From Eumeta japonica (lineage: Eukaryota; Arthropoda; Insecta; Lepidoptera; Psychidae): DNA of 64,000 nt. This document shows, one piece after another, positions 1 to 12,549 of the stretch. The stretch is taken from the NCBI GenBank assembly GCA_005406025.1, contig BGZK01002110.1, forward strand, positions 1 to 64,000, written 5' to 3'. A model generated the notes under the pieces. That model searched no databases and was not told the DNA's origin. It worked only from the letters and a program-made list of their open reading frames with translations. Made by a program: the position numbers and the translations under genes. Numbering within the stretch: position 1 is the stretch's first letter; each line of letters opens with the position of its first letter.

Positions 1-1719
1 AAAACACAACTTACTAGCGATTTTTATGTGTCGAGTAACGCCTAACTATAATGATGCGAAAATATAAGGAGTTGCAATACATGCTTTTCCAATTTTGATG
101 TCAACAGTGAGGTAAAGTATTTTATTCCTCATCATCATACATCCAAATCGGCGGAACTTACAATTACAATTTGGATGGTCTTTGTCTCGAACTGTCACAT
201 CTCATCAAACTTTGTTTCGATGACTTCTTTTATGCAGGTTCAAGTAGAATCCGTGTACTCCTAAGATTTCACCGCCTTCGAATGACTTTATCGACAATTA
301 CGCTCTTCAATACGATATTTCGCCAGGCGCTGGTATATACATCAACAAGAAGGGGTATTCAATATTTCTTTGAAGGAAGTCACTTTTGGGGAAACTACTA
401 ACATAATGAGTTCAATACAAATTCATATGTGATTGAATCAATCAATTTGAATATTATTGAATCAAATCATCAAATTTCAATGTGTATGTCAATGACATAC
501 TTTCCGTCAGGTTTTCACTGGAACATAGGTTTCCCAAATCTGAATTGATTGATTTAAAAGCCATGAGCAAGAATTTGCCATGAAATTGGTTTTCAAACAG
601 TCGATATTTGATATCGGACGTCCCCCAGGAACATCACCAACTTTTTCCGTTGTTCTAAAATGGTGAAATCCCAACTTTAATGACAATACTCGGCTTTCAA
701 TATAATCTCGATAGATGACCCTTTCACCTTTGACATAAATTTACTGGCAAGTACAAATCGGAAAAAGTTAGACGTTCTTTTGATAATTACAAAAGAGTAT
801 GATTTACAGCGTTTAAGAGTTTTGCTTTTGAACCGGAACATACTGGGTTCTTTCCTGACCACAAATATTGACCAATGAGTTTTAAACTTAAGTTAAATTA
901 AGCCCCTCGCTTTGGTCCCAAATGTTCTTACCACATTGATGACAACGGTCGTTGCAGCCTATTACTAAACCATCGAGAAAAGTTTGTAATTTAAACTCTT
1001 AAGTTAAGATAATAAGAAAGATTGTTGGACAGTACATCTCATCAGTGAAGTGATGGAAATCTGGCGTAACATAATTCAAAGACTTGATGTCCCATTTCTT
1101 TTCATTTAAGTAATTCATTCGGTCATTACGGTTTGCGTAAAATTAATTTTAATTAAGTTAATCCAATTCTCACTCACCTATTGCGGAACGTGTTACTTAT
1201 TTTGGGGATGTTTATTGACCTTGAGGTATTTCTTTCAAACGACTTTTATAGGGCACAGTTCATTGATTCTGTAATGCTTGCTGTTACTTTATTTATGTAC
1301 TAAAAACAAAGTGGGCGAAATTAAGATGCGATCGTTAATCGTTGATCATTGATCGAAAAGCAAATCTGGCAAACTATTCCAAAATTTGTGCAAGTTTGAG
1401 CAAACTTTTGGTGAAATTTATGAACATGCGACTCCTTTTTTACAGAAAGCTAACCTACTCGGCGAAATCTATTATCGGACTGATTATATGGTGGTGTACA
1501 CATGGATACGAGTGCCTCTCTATAAGCTTTAGGTATTTGAAAAAAAATAAAGCTTCGCGAATACTAAACTCTGCTTCTGCGGTGAAAAGACGTCACGTCC
1601 TCGAGGATTTGAAAGCAATGGATTGTATCTCACGCAGTTCAATTCTTTATTTGAGAGGCCATTTTCGCTAAGGGATACTACAAAGGTTAACGGAATCATC
1701 TACACATTGACCATCTCTT
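1..1719. other. AT-rich non-coding sequence
   Basis: No gene recognised. The longest open frames (171-401 and 1342-1671, plus) have no recognisable motif and AT-driven composition. Confidence 0.5.
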
Positions 1720-1767
1720 AATACTTGAGCATCCAACTGAACTTGTTCAGTTGGATGATCAAGTATT
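1720..1767. repeat. 22-bp inverted repeat, 4-nt loop
   Basis: Arms 1720-1741 and 1746-1767 pair with one mismatch; loop is CTTG. The stem contains ATCCAACTGAA and its complement. No protein-coding context. It looks like a snap-back duplication. Confidence 0.8.
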
Positions 1768-1892
1768 ACAGATCCTTGGGCGATTCTTCGTGTTCACATT
1801 GCGGACCTTCTTGGCCACACTGAAACGGATTATTAAAAGTGATGGTAAAGTTTACTGAAACGTATCTACGGCGAGCGATCGAAACAAAAATA

Positions 1893-2398
1893 ACACCGGC
1901 ACACAAAAAAAAAAAAGTTGTCTGTACACCGAGCGCCACCTATCTACGGGCATGTTTTTCGACCCGCTAAACACGCATTTCAAGTCGGTTTAGGCCGTCC
2001 AGCCCTCAGTTTCGAAAATTGCAAAACCCCAAAAATCGCGAAAATTCGATGTTTTAGTAAGAAAAATTTGAGGATCTAAGAAAAGCATGATTTTATGTAT
2101 TTCGATCTGTGAAATACTAATTTTGATTGTGCTTCAATTATAAGCTATTTTAAATCGAAAAATTGGAAAAATCCTTAAAAATTGCAAAATCGCAAAAATT
2201 GGAATTATCTCGGTATAAAAAATTTGTGGACGCGGATTGACGAAAATTTCATTTCATTGCATGATCGCTTGTACTTGCAACCAGGGCACCTCCTCGGGTG
2301 ACGGTGGGCAACAGAACCATCTGGCAGAGTCCCTGGGTTAACGGCGTGTGCGTCATGGCAGGTACAAGTGATAAGTACTTTTACGATGCAGGGATCCG
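1893..2398 (+). repeat. Left inverted-repeat arm
   Basis: About 506 bp. Reads outward-in from ACACCGGCAC through a segment rich in AAAATCGCGAAAAT-type AT tracts to GATGCAGGGATCC. Pairs with 2916-3400 on the opposite strand. Confidence 0.9.
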
Positions 2399-2785
2399 AA
2401 AAGCTTCGGTTTCATCATCAATAACTGTTTTCTGTGGCTTAACAGCTGATGAAACATTGGCGTATTTTATTTTACTTCTATTTGAAGAAGTAAAACCGGC
2501 AATGTCAGTCATACAGAAGTAACAGTTGTGCGAATTTGTTGGTGAAGTCCAAATCATGGGAATCGTAAATTTTAAGTTTTCTTTTGTCTTATTTTTTCCC
2601 ATCGTATCAACATGATATGACATCGACCACAAACAAAGTGTGGGACCCAAACTGAATCAAATTTGTAATCTGAATGCGAAAGCATTCTTCATAACTTTGT
2701 TTTAATCTATCTGTAAAAATTCTACGGTTTTGTCGGCTCAAACTCCCCACAAATGTAACAGAATAGATCAGGATTCTTATTGCAC
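2390..2785 (-). pseudogene. Frameshifted Cys-rich (CYICG...CYFC) protein fragment inside the foldback element
   Basis: Minus-strand reading, in three frames, gives NKNPDLFCYICGEFEPTKP (CxxC at 2760-2749), then QNRRIFTDRLKQSYEECFRI (about 2722-2663), then FTIPMIWTSPTNSHNCYFC (CxxC at 2524-2513) and DIAGFTSSNRSKIKYANVSS. From memory this is the pattern of an uncharacterised, multi-copy protein family of arthropods and cnidarians with paired CxxC motifs, a WAPH..C..C block and a P.W.EP...CYFC block. Here the middle Cys block is degraded (GPTLCLWSM) and at least two frameshifts are needed. It sits exactly between the inverted arms. Either it is captured cargo or the remains of the element's own protein. 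No function is known to me. Confidence 0.6.
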
Positions 2786-2915
2786 AGATGGGAATTGCTT
2801 TTGTAATAGTACACTCTCCAGTAGCCAAGTTTCCCACTACTGAAGAGCTGCAGTCGCTGGATGACGACTTGCGGGCCTGCTTTCTCACCCTGACCAGACG
2901 CCGATACTGGGTTTC

Positions 2916-3400
2916 CGGATCCCTGCATCGTAAAGTACTTATCACTTCACCTGCCATGACGGCACACACGCCGTTAAAGGGATCTCTGCCAGTTGTTCTG
3001 TTGCCCACCGTCCCCCGAGGTGCCCTGGTTACAAGCGATCATGCAATGAAATGAAATTTTCGTCAATCCGCGTCCACAAATTTTTTATACCGAGATAATT
3101 CCAATTTTTTGCGATTTTTTCCAATTTTTTTCGATTTAAAATAGCTTATAATTGAAGCACAATCAAAATTAGTATTTCACAGATCGAAATACATAAAAAT
3201 CATGCTTTTCTTAGATCCTCAAATTTTTTTTCTTACTAAAACATCGAATTTTCGCGATTTTTTGGGGTTTTTTGCAATTTACTCGAAACTGAGGGCTGGA
3301 CGGCCTAAACCGACTTGAAATTCGTGTTCAGCGGGTCGAAAAACATGCCCGTAGATAGGTGGCGCTCGGTGTACAGACAACTTTTTTTTTGTGCCGGTGT
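2916..3400 (-). repeat. Right inverted-repeat arm
   Basis: About 485 bp, the reverse complement of 1893-2398 with small indels, chiefly in homopolymer runs and a three-base difference near the CACCTCCTCGGG / CACCTCGGGG region. Confidence 0.9.
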
Positions 3401-6400
3401 AATCAACTATGAGGAGCTCTTTACCGTCTTTTGTAAAAATTGATGCAATATAGCACAGAAATGTTATGTTTGTAATCATCCTAATGATGTAGTGATATTG
3501 ACTGCTGATCATTTCCTCATTGGCTAGATATTGTATGCGGTTCTGAAATATCAATATGACGATACGTCAATTTCACAGTTGTCTCATTTTCAAAGGTTGA
3601 TTTTTCAAAATATTTGAAAGCGGTTTCATTATGAAAATTTACAAATTCTAAAACAACTATAAAAATGGACGAACACGACGGAGCATTCTCGAGAGGGAGA
3701 GTTCACGTTTATGAATTAGTAACAGTAGCTTGCTTACAGCTAGAAGATACTAACGTCGTTACATCACCAAATTGTTAAGAGTAGTTTCCCACATAACTAG
3801 TAACACAAACTTTAGTTCAAGTAGTGAAAGAAAGTACACGAATTATTACTTGCAGTTTGAGAATAAAGCACGTCTTGTAGACTGTAGAAGATAATCCTGA
3901 TGACATTCCATGATCCTAGTCACCGGCGAAGAACACCATCAGCAAAAGAACGTGTCATTTCCCGACTGATAGATACACTGCGCGTGACTTTTTTCCATGT
4001 TGAAACCAGGAGCGTAAAAATAACTTTGTTCTACGTTATAATTATAACATATATATTTGCGTGTGTCACTGATTATACATTAATTTAAATGCTGTGTATA
4101 GAAAACAATTTAACGTCAGAACGTCGTACAAATCCTACAAAACATTTAACCATTTAATATATCTCCATCTATTTGAAAATAGAGGTTTGCTTTTAAAAAA
4201 TGTTCATTCTTATAGATTTTTTTTAAATCAGCTTACATGTCTATTAAAAATTCCTTTACGATTAGGTGAGTATCTAATTTAAATTGATTTTGTATACTTA
4301 GAAATTTGCTATATTTTATTCTCCTTCTGTAATCCGTGTGTAATTTTTAACTACGCAACTCAATTACAATTCATAATTTACAACTTTTGAAATTTCTCAA
4401 CGGCGAAATTAAATTCATCTCAGGTAACGATTGCAGATCACAAGCAGACTCTACCAATTAACTCCAAAACTCTTCCACAACTACCCCGCGTACACTTTCA
4501 TTAGTTTTAATCACTATTTGTTAATTCCTTATTTATTAGCACTTCGGAACGGCCATAAAAATAAATGGATTACAGTTATTGCCTGTAAAAGAGAAAGCGA
4601 GTTCTATTACGCTTTTATTTGCGCTTCGGAGATTTTTCCTACAAATGTATCCTTATTGCCTATTATCGTTGGCGTAACTTCTGGACGGGCCGGACCGGAG
4701 CGTATAAACTCCGCGGCGCCACGGCGAAGGACGTAAACGTCCGTTTTAATATAGGTAACGGCGACGCTCCCTCACTCAAAAAACAGCAACAATAGCAATA
4801 ACAGTAAGTAAAAAGATCCATGAACGTTTATTGTCGTAATGTGCATCTATAGGATTAGACGGAAGGTCTTTCACGTTTTCGCGAGAAAGATGAAAGATTT
4901 TGTATCGATAAAAATCGCTACCGAATATGGCGATTTCAAATATGGTAAGAACACGACTAAGAAGTGGGAGTGCTGCATCTAGGGTTCCGTATAGTCAATT
5001 AAAAGACGTAAAAAAATATAATCGGACTAAATTTTAATCAAATTGGAATCATTTTATTACGTAATATAATTAAAACTAGATTTTGTGCGTTTCTCCGCCC
5101 GCTTGGACATAGGATGAATTGTTTTTCTCCTTTACGATCTCTCTTTCACTATAATTCCTCTGCAGGTTCCACTTACCACTTCGATTTCTATTTCGCTGTC
5201 CGTTCTAATTCCCTAATCAAGTATCAAATTTGCTCTCAATTCGTACCCAGGTCCTACTCTCCATTCCGATTTCAATCTCGCTATAGATTCCAATCCTGGT
5301 TTCATACTCAATTTCGATTGTGATCCTACTCTCGGTCTCATGCATTCATATGTCGTGTTTGTGTATGTGTTTACTCGCATAGGTACAATAATTACCATAG
5401 TGTTTATATAAATGTATAGTTAAGCTTGTTTGTATGATTTCGAGACCTGAAACATAAATTATCTATCACGTTAGTAAAAATTTATAAAGGCAAAATTATG
5501 GATGTTAAAACATACGTATAAGAATGAATGCTGAAACTGCCGAATAAATTGTCATAAATATAAAAAAATCGTTGTTAGATCCTACTGTTAAATTTGTTGG
5601 ATATGACGAAACATAAGATAATTGTAAATGATTTCAAAAATTTATATATGTCTTAATTTTTTATTTGACCGCCTTACCCGTTTTTGTAATAGAGTGAGTA
5701 ATCTTTTGCTCAGGAGTTTCATATTCAGATTAATAAAGTTAATAATGACATTATTTTAATCTATTTTTTAGACATAGCATACTATTATTAGTCTTGTGAC
5801 CTGTTTTTAATTCTAGTCGAGTATTTACGCTTTGATAATAGGTAATAAAGATACTCTAATATTATATTATAACTAAATAAAAGATATTTTAAATTATTTA
5901 CAGCATATGTTAAGTCCTGCGATATTCATCTTATTGGCATTATGTGAAGGATAACGCAGATTATGTGTTTCACATAAATACCGTATCTAATTTGATGAAG
6001 GTCATAATTATGTATTTTAAACAGCTTTCTTAAGGAAAATCATAACTTACATAAGAGTCATGAAATAATTACTGTTTTTTTTTCTATAATCCACAGCCCA
6101 ATACCCTACCGACCCCGTTAAAATAAAAATCTTTACTTTAGAAACCAAAAATACCATTTATAGTTATAGCCATATTGTTAAGGCGTCACGTCCAAAAATT
6201 ATTTATAAAAACAATATCTTATATGACACATTAAATAAAGTTTGTTTCACGATAGAGTTAATTTCATCAGAAGATTATAGTCTCTAATTCGTAATACGTT
6301 TATGTGCAACATACAAGTATCGAATTTATTACTTAATATTTTAAAAAAAGATACGGACATGATACCGGTAATGTTATAAGGTATATGTTTTTCATTTTGA

Positions 6401-9400
6401 ATCCCGAAACCCTAAAATGTTTTATAGTTATAAACGATACTAAGTTTTGATATGGGTGGCTTGAGTTTCTTATCGCTGTACATAAATATTGTCAAAAATA
6501 CAGCTAGACCAAGAAAATGGCCTTACTAAATTGTGATTAATAGGTAATTACACCAAATAGCAGTTCTTGTATTTATAAAATTATAAGTCTAAGTTATCAA
6601 ATTGAAAAAATAAAATAGAAATGAAGGGGGTCTTACGGTACAGGCATTCAAAAGAACTTATTGTGTTACTATTGAATAATAAAGAATATTAAAGATTATT
6701 AACTTTATGTATAAAAATTCAGCCAAGTGCAAACCGAACTCACACATGAAGGGGTCCCATACAATACTGAATACTGCATATTTTAAAAAAACAGTTAATG
6801 AAATACAGGAACGAATATTAATATTGAACAAATAACACCTAAAAAAAACACATTTCTTGAATGGAGCCCCTCTAAATTTTTGACTTTATTTTACTTTTAG
6901 TATTTGTTTTATAGCGGCTATAGTAATTAACACTGACAACATTTCAAGCGTCTATCTATTGAAATAGAGCAACAAACGCCAAAAAAAAAACTCGACTTTT
7001 GTGTAGAAGCACCCTTTAATTTTCCATTTAATTTTATCACTTGTTACAACAGCAATATAAATACTGTAAAAATTTCAACTGTCTAGCTGTTACGGTTCAT
7101 AAGGCACAGCCCGATCACAGACGGAAGGATAGACAGACTGATACGGGAGACCTAGCAATAGGGCCCCGTTGACACCTTTTTGTACAAAACCTTAAAAATT
7201 CAACATTCGTATGTTTACGCCGTAGTCCTCCATTAATTTGGATTTCTATACAATTTTGCATTCTAATACGCAACTTTTTTAAAATATTTACTAATAGTTG
7301 TCCCCGACTTTATCCGCGTATTTATATTATAGGACCCAACTGCTGGTTCTGGTTCTAAAAATTCATTCACCCATAGAAAGCTACACATACATATTTTATA
7401 TTGATCATAACTTCTGCTCCGGTTTCGGTGCTTACTGTGACCGGCTGCCAAGGTTGTAATTTGTACAACTGCAGTTGCAGTATCAAGATTGAACGCAAGA
7501 CGAGGAGCAGAATCGAGTATTCAAAATGAAATCCAGAACGGAGCTCGGATTGACACTAATAATAATACAAAAACCGAAACTAAAAGCAAAAATGAGACTG
7601 GTATTGAGAGTAAGATTGATTAATATAAAATATGAAGGAATACATTCTGCATTCACGCAGACGAGACCGTAGACGGAACACTAGTAGATTTTAAACTGTG
7701 CTTAATAAGTATAATATACAAGCTCGTAGATAGTTATAAAATTGTAACAATTTAATAGATAAACCTTTTAACTTATAAATATATTTGCGAATTGCACTCG
7801 AGAGCTAAATTAAAATAAAAGTACAAAATGATTCCCTTAAGAAAAAAATATTCGATATTAGTACTCTAAACGTGAACAATCTTTCTTCGCACGCCCTTTT
7901 CCTTACCTTACCTCCTTCTCCTGTTCCCACACATGTTGATTTTAATTGTATTTATTTTTAGGGTGGAATTTTCAGAAGTGCAATAAATCACGTTTCTTTA
8001 TGTCAGACATGACATGTTTACAAATTGTTTGTTACTGATGATTTTTTGATTTATCTGTATTTGAAGAACGTTCTAAACGGTTAGCCGGAAGGTTTATATA
8101 CTGGAGCCCAGGCGCTGACGAATGAGTTTTGTTTCTGCGATCAGTGCGTCCACAAGCCAAATGCGATCGAATACGATATTGTTACTCTGCCTTCAGAATA
8201 TACGCCTTTTGTTTTTCTGCCTGTTTCCTCTTCGTCTATCTCAGTCCCCAAATCCCCGATACGATTTTTACATGACCATATACGTATAAGATTATTCACT
8301 CCAGATCTATTCAATGAGAAAAACTGCAGTTTGCTACTTTAAGGGGTCAAATTAATGATTGTCAAATATATCATATGAGATATAAAATTAATGGATTTGC
8401 AATGATGAATAAAAATAAACTTTTTATAATTGGAAAATACATATTTTAAAGGATAATAAAGAGAATGTACGGAAATCAAGCAATTTTTCTCATCACCGAA
8501 AGCACAAAACTAGAAATTATAAAAATGCAGAATATAGGGCCTCAGTCATAGTTTACAAGAAAAACAAAACGAGAACCTAAACTCGTCAACTTTTCAATGG
8601 GAAACGTAACAAAACAAAACACTAATTAAGAAAAATGTATATAAAATGTGTTACCTAACTTCATCGAGGAGTAATGCGAGAATTTATAGTACGGAATCCT
8701 CTCCACGTGAATTCGAATCACTTAGCCGGTTTCTTTTTATATTTCGTAATCTAATATCTCCCAACAATAGACGCAAGGTATCACCATATTTTTCTAAAGA
8801 AGGGTAAACAGCGACCTATATATACTCATATGACCGAGCTATGTTTGTTATCCAATTTCCTGAACGCTCTCAAGGTAAGAGCCAAAAATTTTCTAATTGC
8901 TCTAGTATAATTATTGGCCTCCGAAAAAAGATTGTCAATTAGTAATAACTACTATTCGAACACACATAGAGTATTTAACAATATAAAGACTAGAAAAGCC
9001 TGGAATATCATAAATGCTTCAAAGAATACATTATCTGTTCATAAGAGTCAAATTATAAAAGCTTTTGGTACTCGAATATCGCCCGCTCATACAGAATATC
9101 AAATATAATAGCAATATCGATGACCCTTAAACAAGCCAAGCCCAGCGCACAATTTGGCAACATCACAGAAACACCCCATTAGCGGGCCTCTAGGCCTATG
9201 CCCCGATCACTAACAAATAGCCCTTTCTCTCCACCGCCCCCACACCCTTCCCGCTGCTACCACAAAAGACTGTCCCGAACTCTAAATTATTAAATTATTT
9301 CGCATATGATGTATCGCGCTCGGGGCGTTTAATTTCTGCGTTAGGGATACGGTTTTATATTGAACTTTGGAATAAGGAAGCCGTGGAGCTTCTGTAGGTT

Positions 9401-10200
9401 TCATTTTCTCAAACCATATAGTACGTAATGATCACAGGGAATATCCTTTTATTGCTTATTTACGATTCGCTTCCGATTTATCTTTTAGATATATGTAGCC
9501 TTGAGACTTTTCGCATTTTCGTATCATAATATATAACAAGAATTATTAGGATAATGCAATGCTTCTTTTGCCTCATTATCCGTACCATATTAAAAATCGA
9601 ATAATACGGTAAGAAATAATATCAGTTTGACAATTACTAGTTGTTTATTGGCATACCAATTATATATAGTTATTAAATTTGTATTAACGTTCTTCAGCTA
9701 TGAAATATTATCATTAGATGGTTTCACGTCTGAAAGATATTTCTTAAGATATTACAATAAATGGGGCGGAAGTATAGGTTTGCTAAACGCTACTGAACGT
9801 AATATTTTATAAATATAAATACAATTTTTTGACACGAACGCAACGCTTTGATCAGACTCAAACAACATGGGATTGTTTAACGTTTTAGTTAATTTTTGTT
9901 ACGATAAACGAGTCAGGTAAATCAATTTTAATGGACATACTATTAAATAATAAACAAGTCTTTGAAATAAAACCTTTTTTAAATTTCAACGAAACATACG
10001 GGTACCAGACTAGAAAAGAGGACCTTAACCGAAAGGTCTTTATAGTCTTACCATAATTACATAACTATTAGTCTTGGAAACATAAATCTAGAGTTATTAT
10101 TTAGCTTATACAGTCAAATAGCAGATATGAGCTTGAGTGGGCGTCGTGGACGGGCGGGCGGAGAGGTGGGGCACTGCACTAAATGACAATAACCGGCGCT
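3401..10200. other. AT-rich intergenic or intronic sequence
   Basis: No supported gene. It holds a short GC-rich patch at 4670-4740, degenerate GATTC-type repeats (5110-5340, 7490-7625), a dispersed-repeat tail (7080-7200) and a C-rich stretch at 9130-9260 followed by a TTATTAAATTATTTCGCATA patch. Confidence 0.5.
7080..7200 (+). repeat. Dispersed repeat tail (GACAGACGGA...AGGGCCCCGTT type)
   Basis: Contains AGCTGTTACGGTTCATAAG, CACAGACGGAAGGATAGACAG and AATAGGGCCCCGTT. This word order is typical of a common lepidopteran interspersed repeat. A weaker relative is at 60185-60270 (CGGACGGACGGACA then AAGGGTTCCATTTTTACCAT). Confidence 0.5.
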
Positions 10201-10218
10201 CTCACACTTTTCTATTCA

Positions 10219-10430
10219 GCGGGTCGACTAGCGACGACTTTTTCTATTTCTACAAAAACTAACGCTTAGTCGTGTCCGATGACACATGTATGGGGATGAC
10301 ATTACCTTGCGATATGTCACATGATCTATAAGAGCCAAAATTTAAATTTTGATAGGCAAATATCGGTCACGTTAAAGCGTTAACGTTTGTAGAAATAGAA
10401 CGAGTTGCCACTTGTCTTCGCCTGCAGTGT
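10219..10430. mobile_element. Small foldback (MITE-like) element
   Basis: A core inverted repeat lies at 10244-10266 (CTATTTCTACAAAAACTAAC plus GCT) and 10376-10398. Looser similarity extends outward (GCGGGTCGACTAGCGACGAC versus GCAGGCGAAGACAAGTGGCA). No coding capacity; target duplication not identified. Confidence 0.6.
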
Positions 10431-10587
10431 AACTCACGTCTCACGTGTGATTTTTGTCGTACGTTTATAATATTCATTTAAAACGATCGATTCAAATAAA
10501 AATGAATGTAATTTGGATAATAATTATAGGTCAATATAACCAGGAAGTGTATAAATAAATATAAGATTTAAGCCTCGGCCCACGTTA

Positions 10588-10907
10588 ACATGCATTAACG
10601 TGCAGCATACAACCCACCGCTGACCCGACGAATCTGCTCCTCCACTACGAATCTCTATCCAAAGAATTGAATATTGATTCGAGAGGATTGAAAGATATCG
10701 AACACCTAAGCAAGTGTTAATTTCATAGGTATCTTAGTCCGCTAATCGTCATAAAGTTAATTTAAATTATAAATTTAATTCTTGCTTAGATGTTCGACAT
10801 CTGTCAATCCTCTAAAATCAATATTCAATGCTTTGAATAGAAGTTCGTAGTGGAGGAGCAGATTCGAGGGTCGGCAGTGGGTTGCATGCTGCATGTTAAT
10901 ACATGTT
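10588..10907. mobile_element. ~320-bp foldback MITE with ~127-bp arms
   Basis: Arms 10588-10714 and 10781-10907 are inverted copies. Shared words include GCAGCAT.CAACCCAC, CTGCTCCTCCACTACGAA and TTGAATATTGATT. The spacer of 66 bp is AT-rich with no ORF. Typical of a non-autonomous DNA element; superfamily unresolved. Confidence 0.85.
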
Positions 10908-11368
10908 GCAGGCAAAAGTCTATTATGGATTTCAGCGAATTAATACCTCAAACAATAGAATACCATTCAGCTATGTATTAAAACTTTTAGACCGAATTCA
11001 GTCTGATTTCAATTTAAATTTTTAACGCTAAAATAAACTCGCTGACGTAGACATTTCATGTCAAAGCTAACAGCCGTATGCCCCGACACAATTTTACACG
11101 ATTTTCGTCATGAAAATGCAGGGGGGCGTATCGTTCCATAACGCCTCGCTTCGGATTCAGAGTTTGGACTTTAAGCTGACTCTGGCTGAAAACGAGTTTG
11201 AGATTGATAAAGGCTGTCGTTACCAATATAGTAACAACACCCAAAGCCGATAATTAAACGAGTCATGGAGCAAATAGCAAGAAACTTGATTTAAATTAAA
11301 TCTCATGAATCTTATTGGCCAATTCGTCCAAGATTAGGGGTCTGACTCGTTACCTTCTGTTTCAACAG

Positions 11369-11491
11369 CAATCGCACTAACGACTGTACCAGAAGGCTAT
11401 ATTGTCGGAGATGACATAAAATTTCTAACTCTTCCTGCTAAAGCAAGCGTATTAGCTGATAAACATAATCATGAAACCACACCCAATAAAA
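11369..11491 (+). CDS. Candidate orphan exon (123 nt, phase 1-1)
   Basis: A plus-strand open stretch bounded by a strong acceptor (CTTCTGTTTCAACAG) and a near-consensus donor (AAAA followed by GTAAGC). It reads IALTTVPEGYIVGDDIKFLT, then LPAKASVLADKHNHETTPNK. Length is divisible by three with the same phase at both ends, as in a skippable exon. I do not recognise the peptide. It could be an exon of an unrecognised plus-strand gene, a transposon relic or chance; no partner exon was found. Confidence 0.3.
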
Positions 11492-12549
11492 GTAAGCAAT
11501 TGCAGTAAAAAAGAGATACATAAGTATCCCCATGCTACCCAAACAACACCACGTCATTCGTCTAGTCTTATTACTTCACATATAAAGCAAGCTCAAAGAT
11601 AATTTGAGTAGAAGATAAAATAAGGCGTTATGCAAATGGCCAGTCTGCAAAGCAACAATAACGGGACGCGCATTATCGCCGCATTTTCAACTTAATTGGA
11701 ATGTAAAAAGCTCGTTATAGCAATTTAAAATTCACTTAACACGTTGAAAGTTAGTGCCGTGCTTTAGCGCTTGGCTTATTATTAATTTGAGTTTGGGACG
11801 CTTAAAGGTTATTGAGGATAAAAGATCATGTTGAGCTTTTAGTTGCAATAAGTCTGGAGTCTAGACTTAATTTTATTAAAAGCTCTAATGAGACTAATGG
11901 AACTAATTATTTCACGACCAATTTTTCTGCTTTTTTTCTTGTTGTTCATAATCATTTTTTTTTGTGTCTGTACTTTATGAAGCTGACACTAGTCCAGAAA
12001 AAGAAAAAGAGGTACATATTTTGAGTATAAAAAGTCGAGTTAGAAGTTCTGAAGTGAAAATACAACAGAGGAACAAATTTAAGAAGAATCGTTAATAAAT
12101 GAAATCAAAAATTCACACGAAAAAATAGTGTGACAGAACGCACTAACAAACAGGAGTGCATAATGTCTTTATTAGTTATTGTTAATACTTATTTTTATAC
12201 CGTAGCTATTCTAAAATAACACAAATCGCAAGTGCGTACAAAAGACATTAAATAATTTAGTTGATAAAGTTATTAATAGTTTCATTATCCCTATACAACA
12301 TTAGCATCATCATTATTGTTTTATAAACTGTTTAAATTCATCTCTAGGAAACGTTACACCTCGATGTTGAGGACATCTGTGTTGAAGAATAATTATGAAT
12401 CGTTCAGTTAAAGAGAGCTCTACAAGGAGAATCTTCATTGTTCTATATTAATAATAATCATCGCTTGTTGCTCGACTCTAGCAATCTCCATTATGCTCCT
12501 TGTTAGGGCTTGCAGCTTATAAGATCCTAATTTGGAGATTGTGTAATAG

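Larger units (their letters stand above)
1893..3400. mobile_element. 1.5-kb foldback element with ~500-bp terminal inverted repeats
   Basis: The left arm (1893-2398) is repeated as its reverse complement in the right arm (2916-3400). Both outer ends read ACACCGGCAC followed by an A-run and GTTGTCTGTACACCGAGCGC. The inner ends meet at GATGCAGGGATCCG. Differences are mainly A-run lengths and a few substitutions, so the arms are young or homogenised by gene conversion. No clear target duplication was seen; the left flank ends ATA and the right flank begins AATC. The 517-bp spacer carries a broken minus-strand coding segment (see 2390-2785). It belongs among long-TIR DNA elements; the superfamily is not resolved because no transposase is visible. 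Confidence 0.88.

Noticed and set aside
1342..1671. 109-codon plus-strand open frame
   Set aside because: No domain, no splice or promoter context, composition like flanking non-coding DNA.
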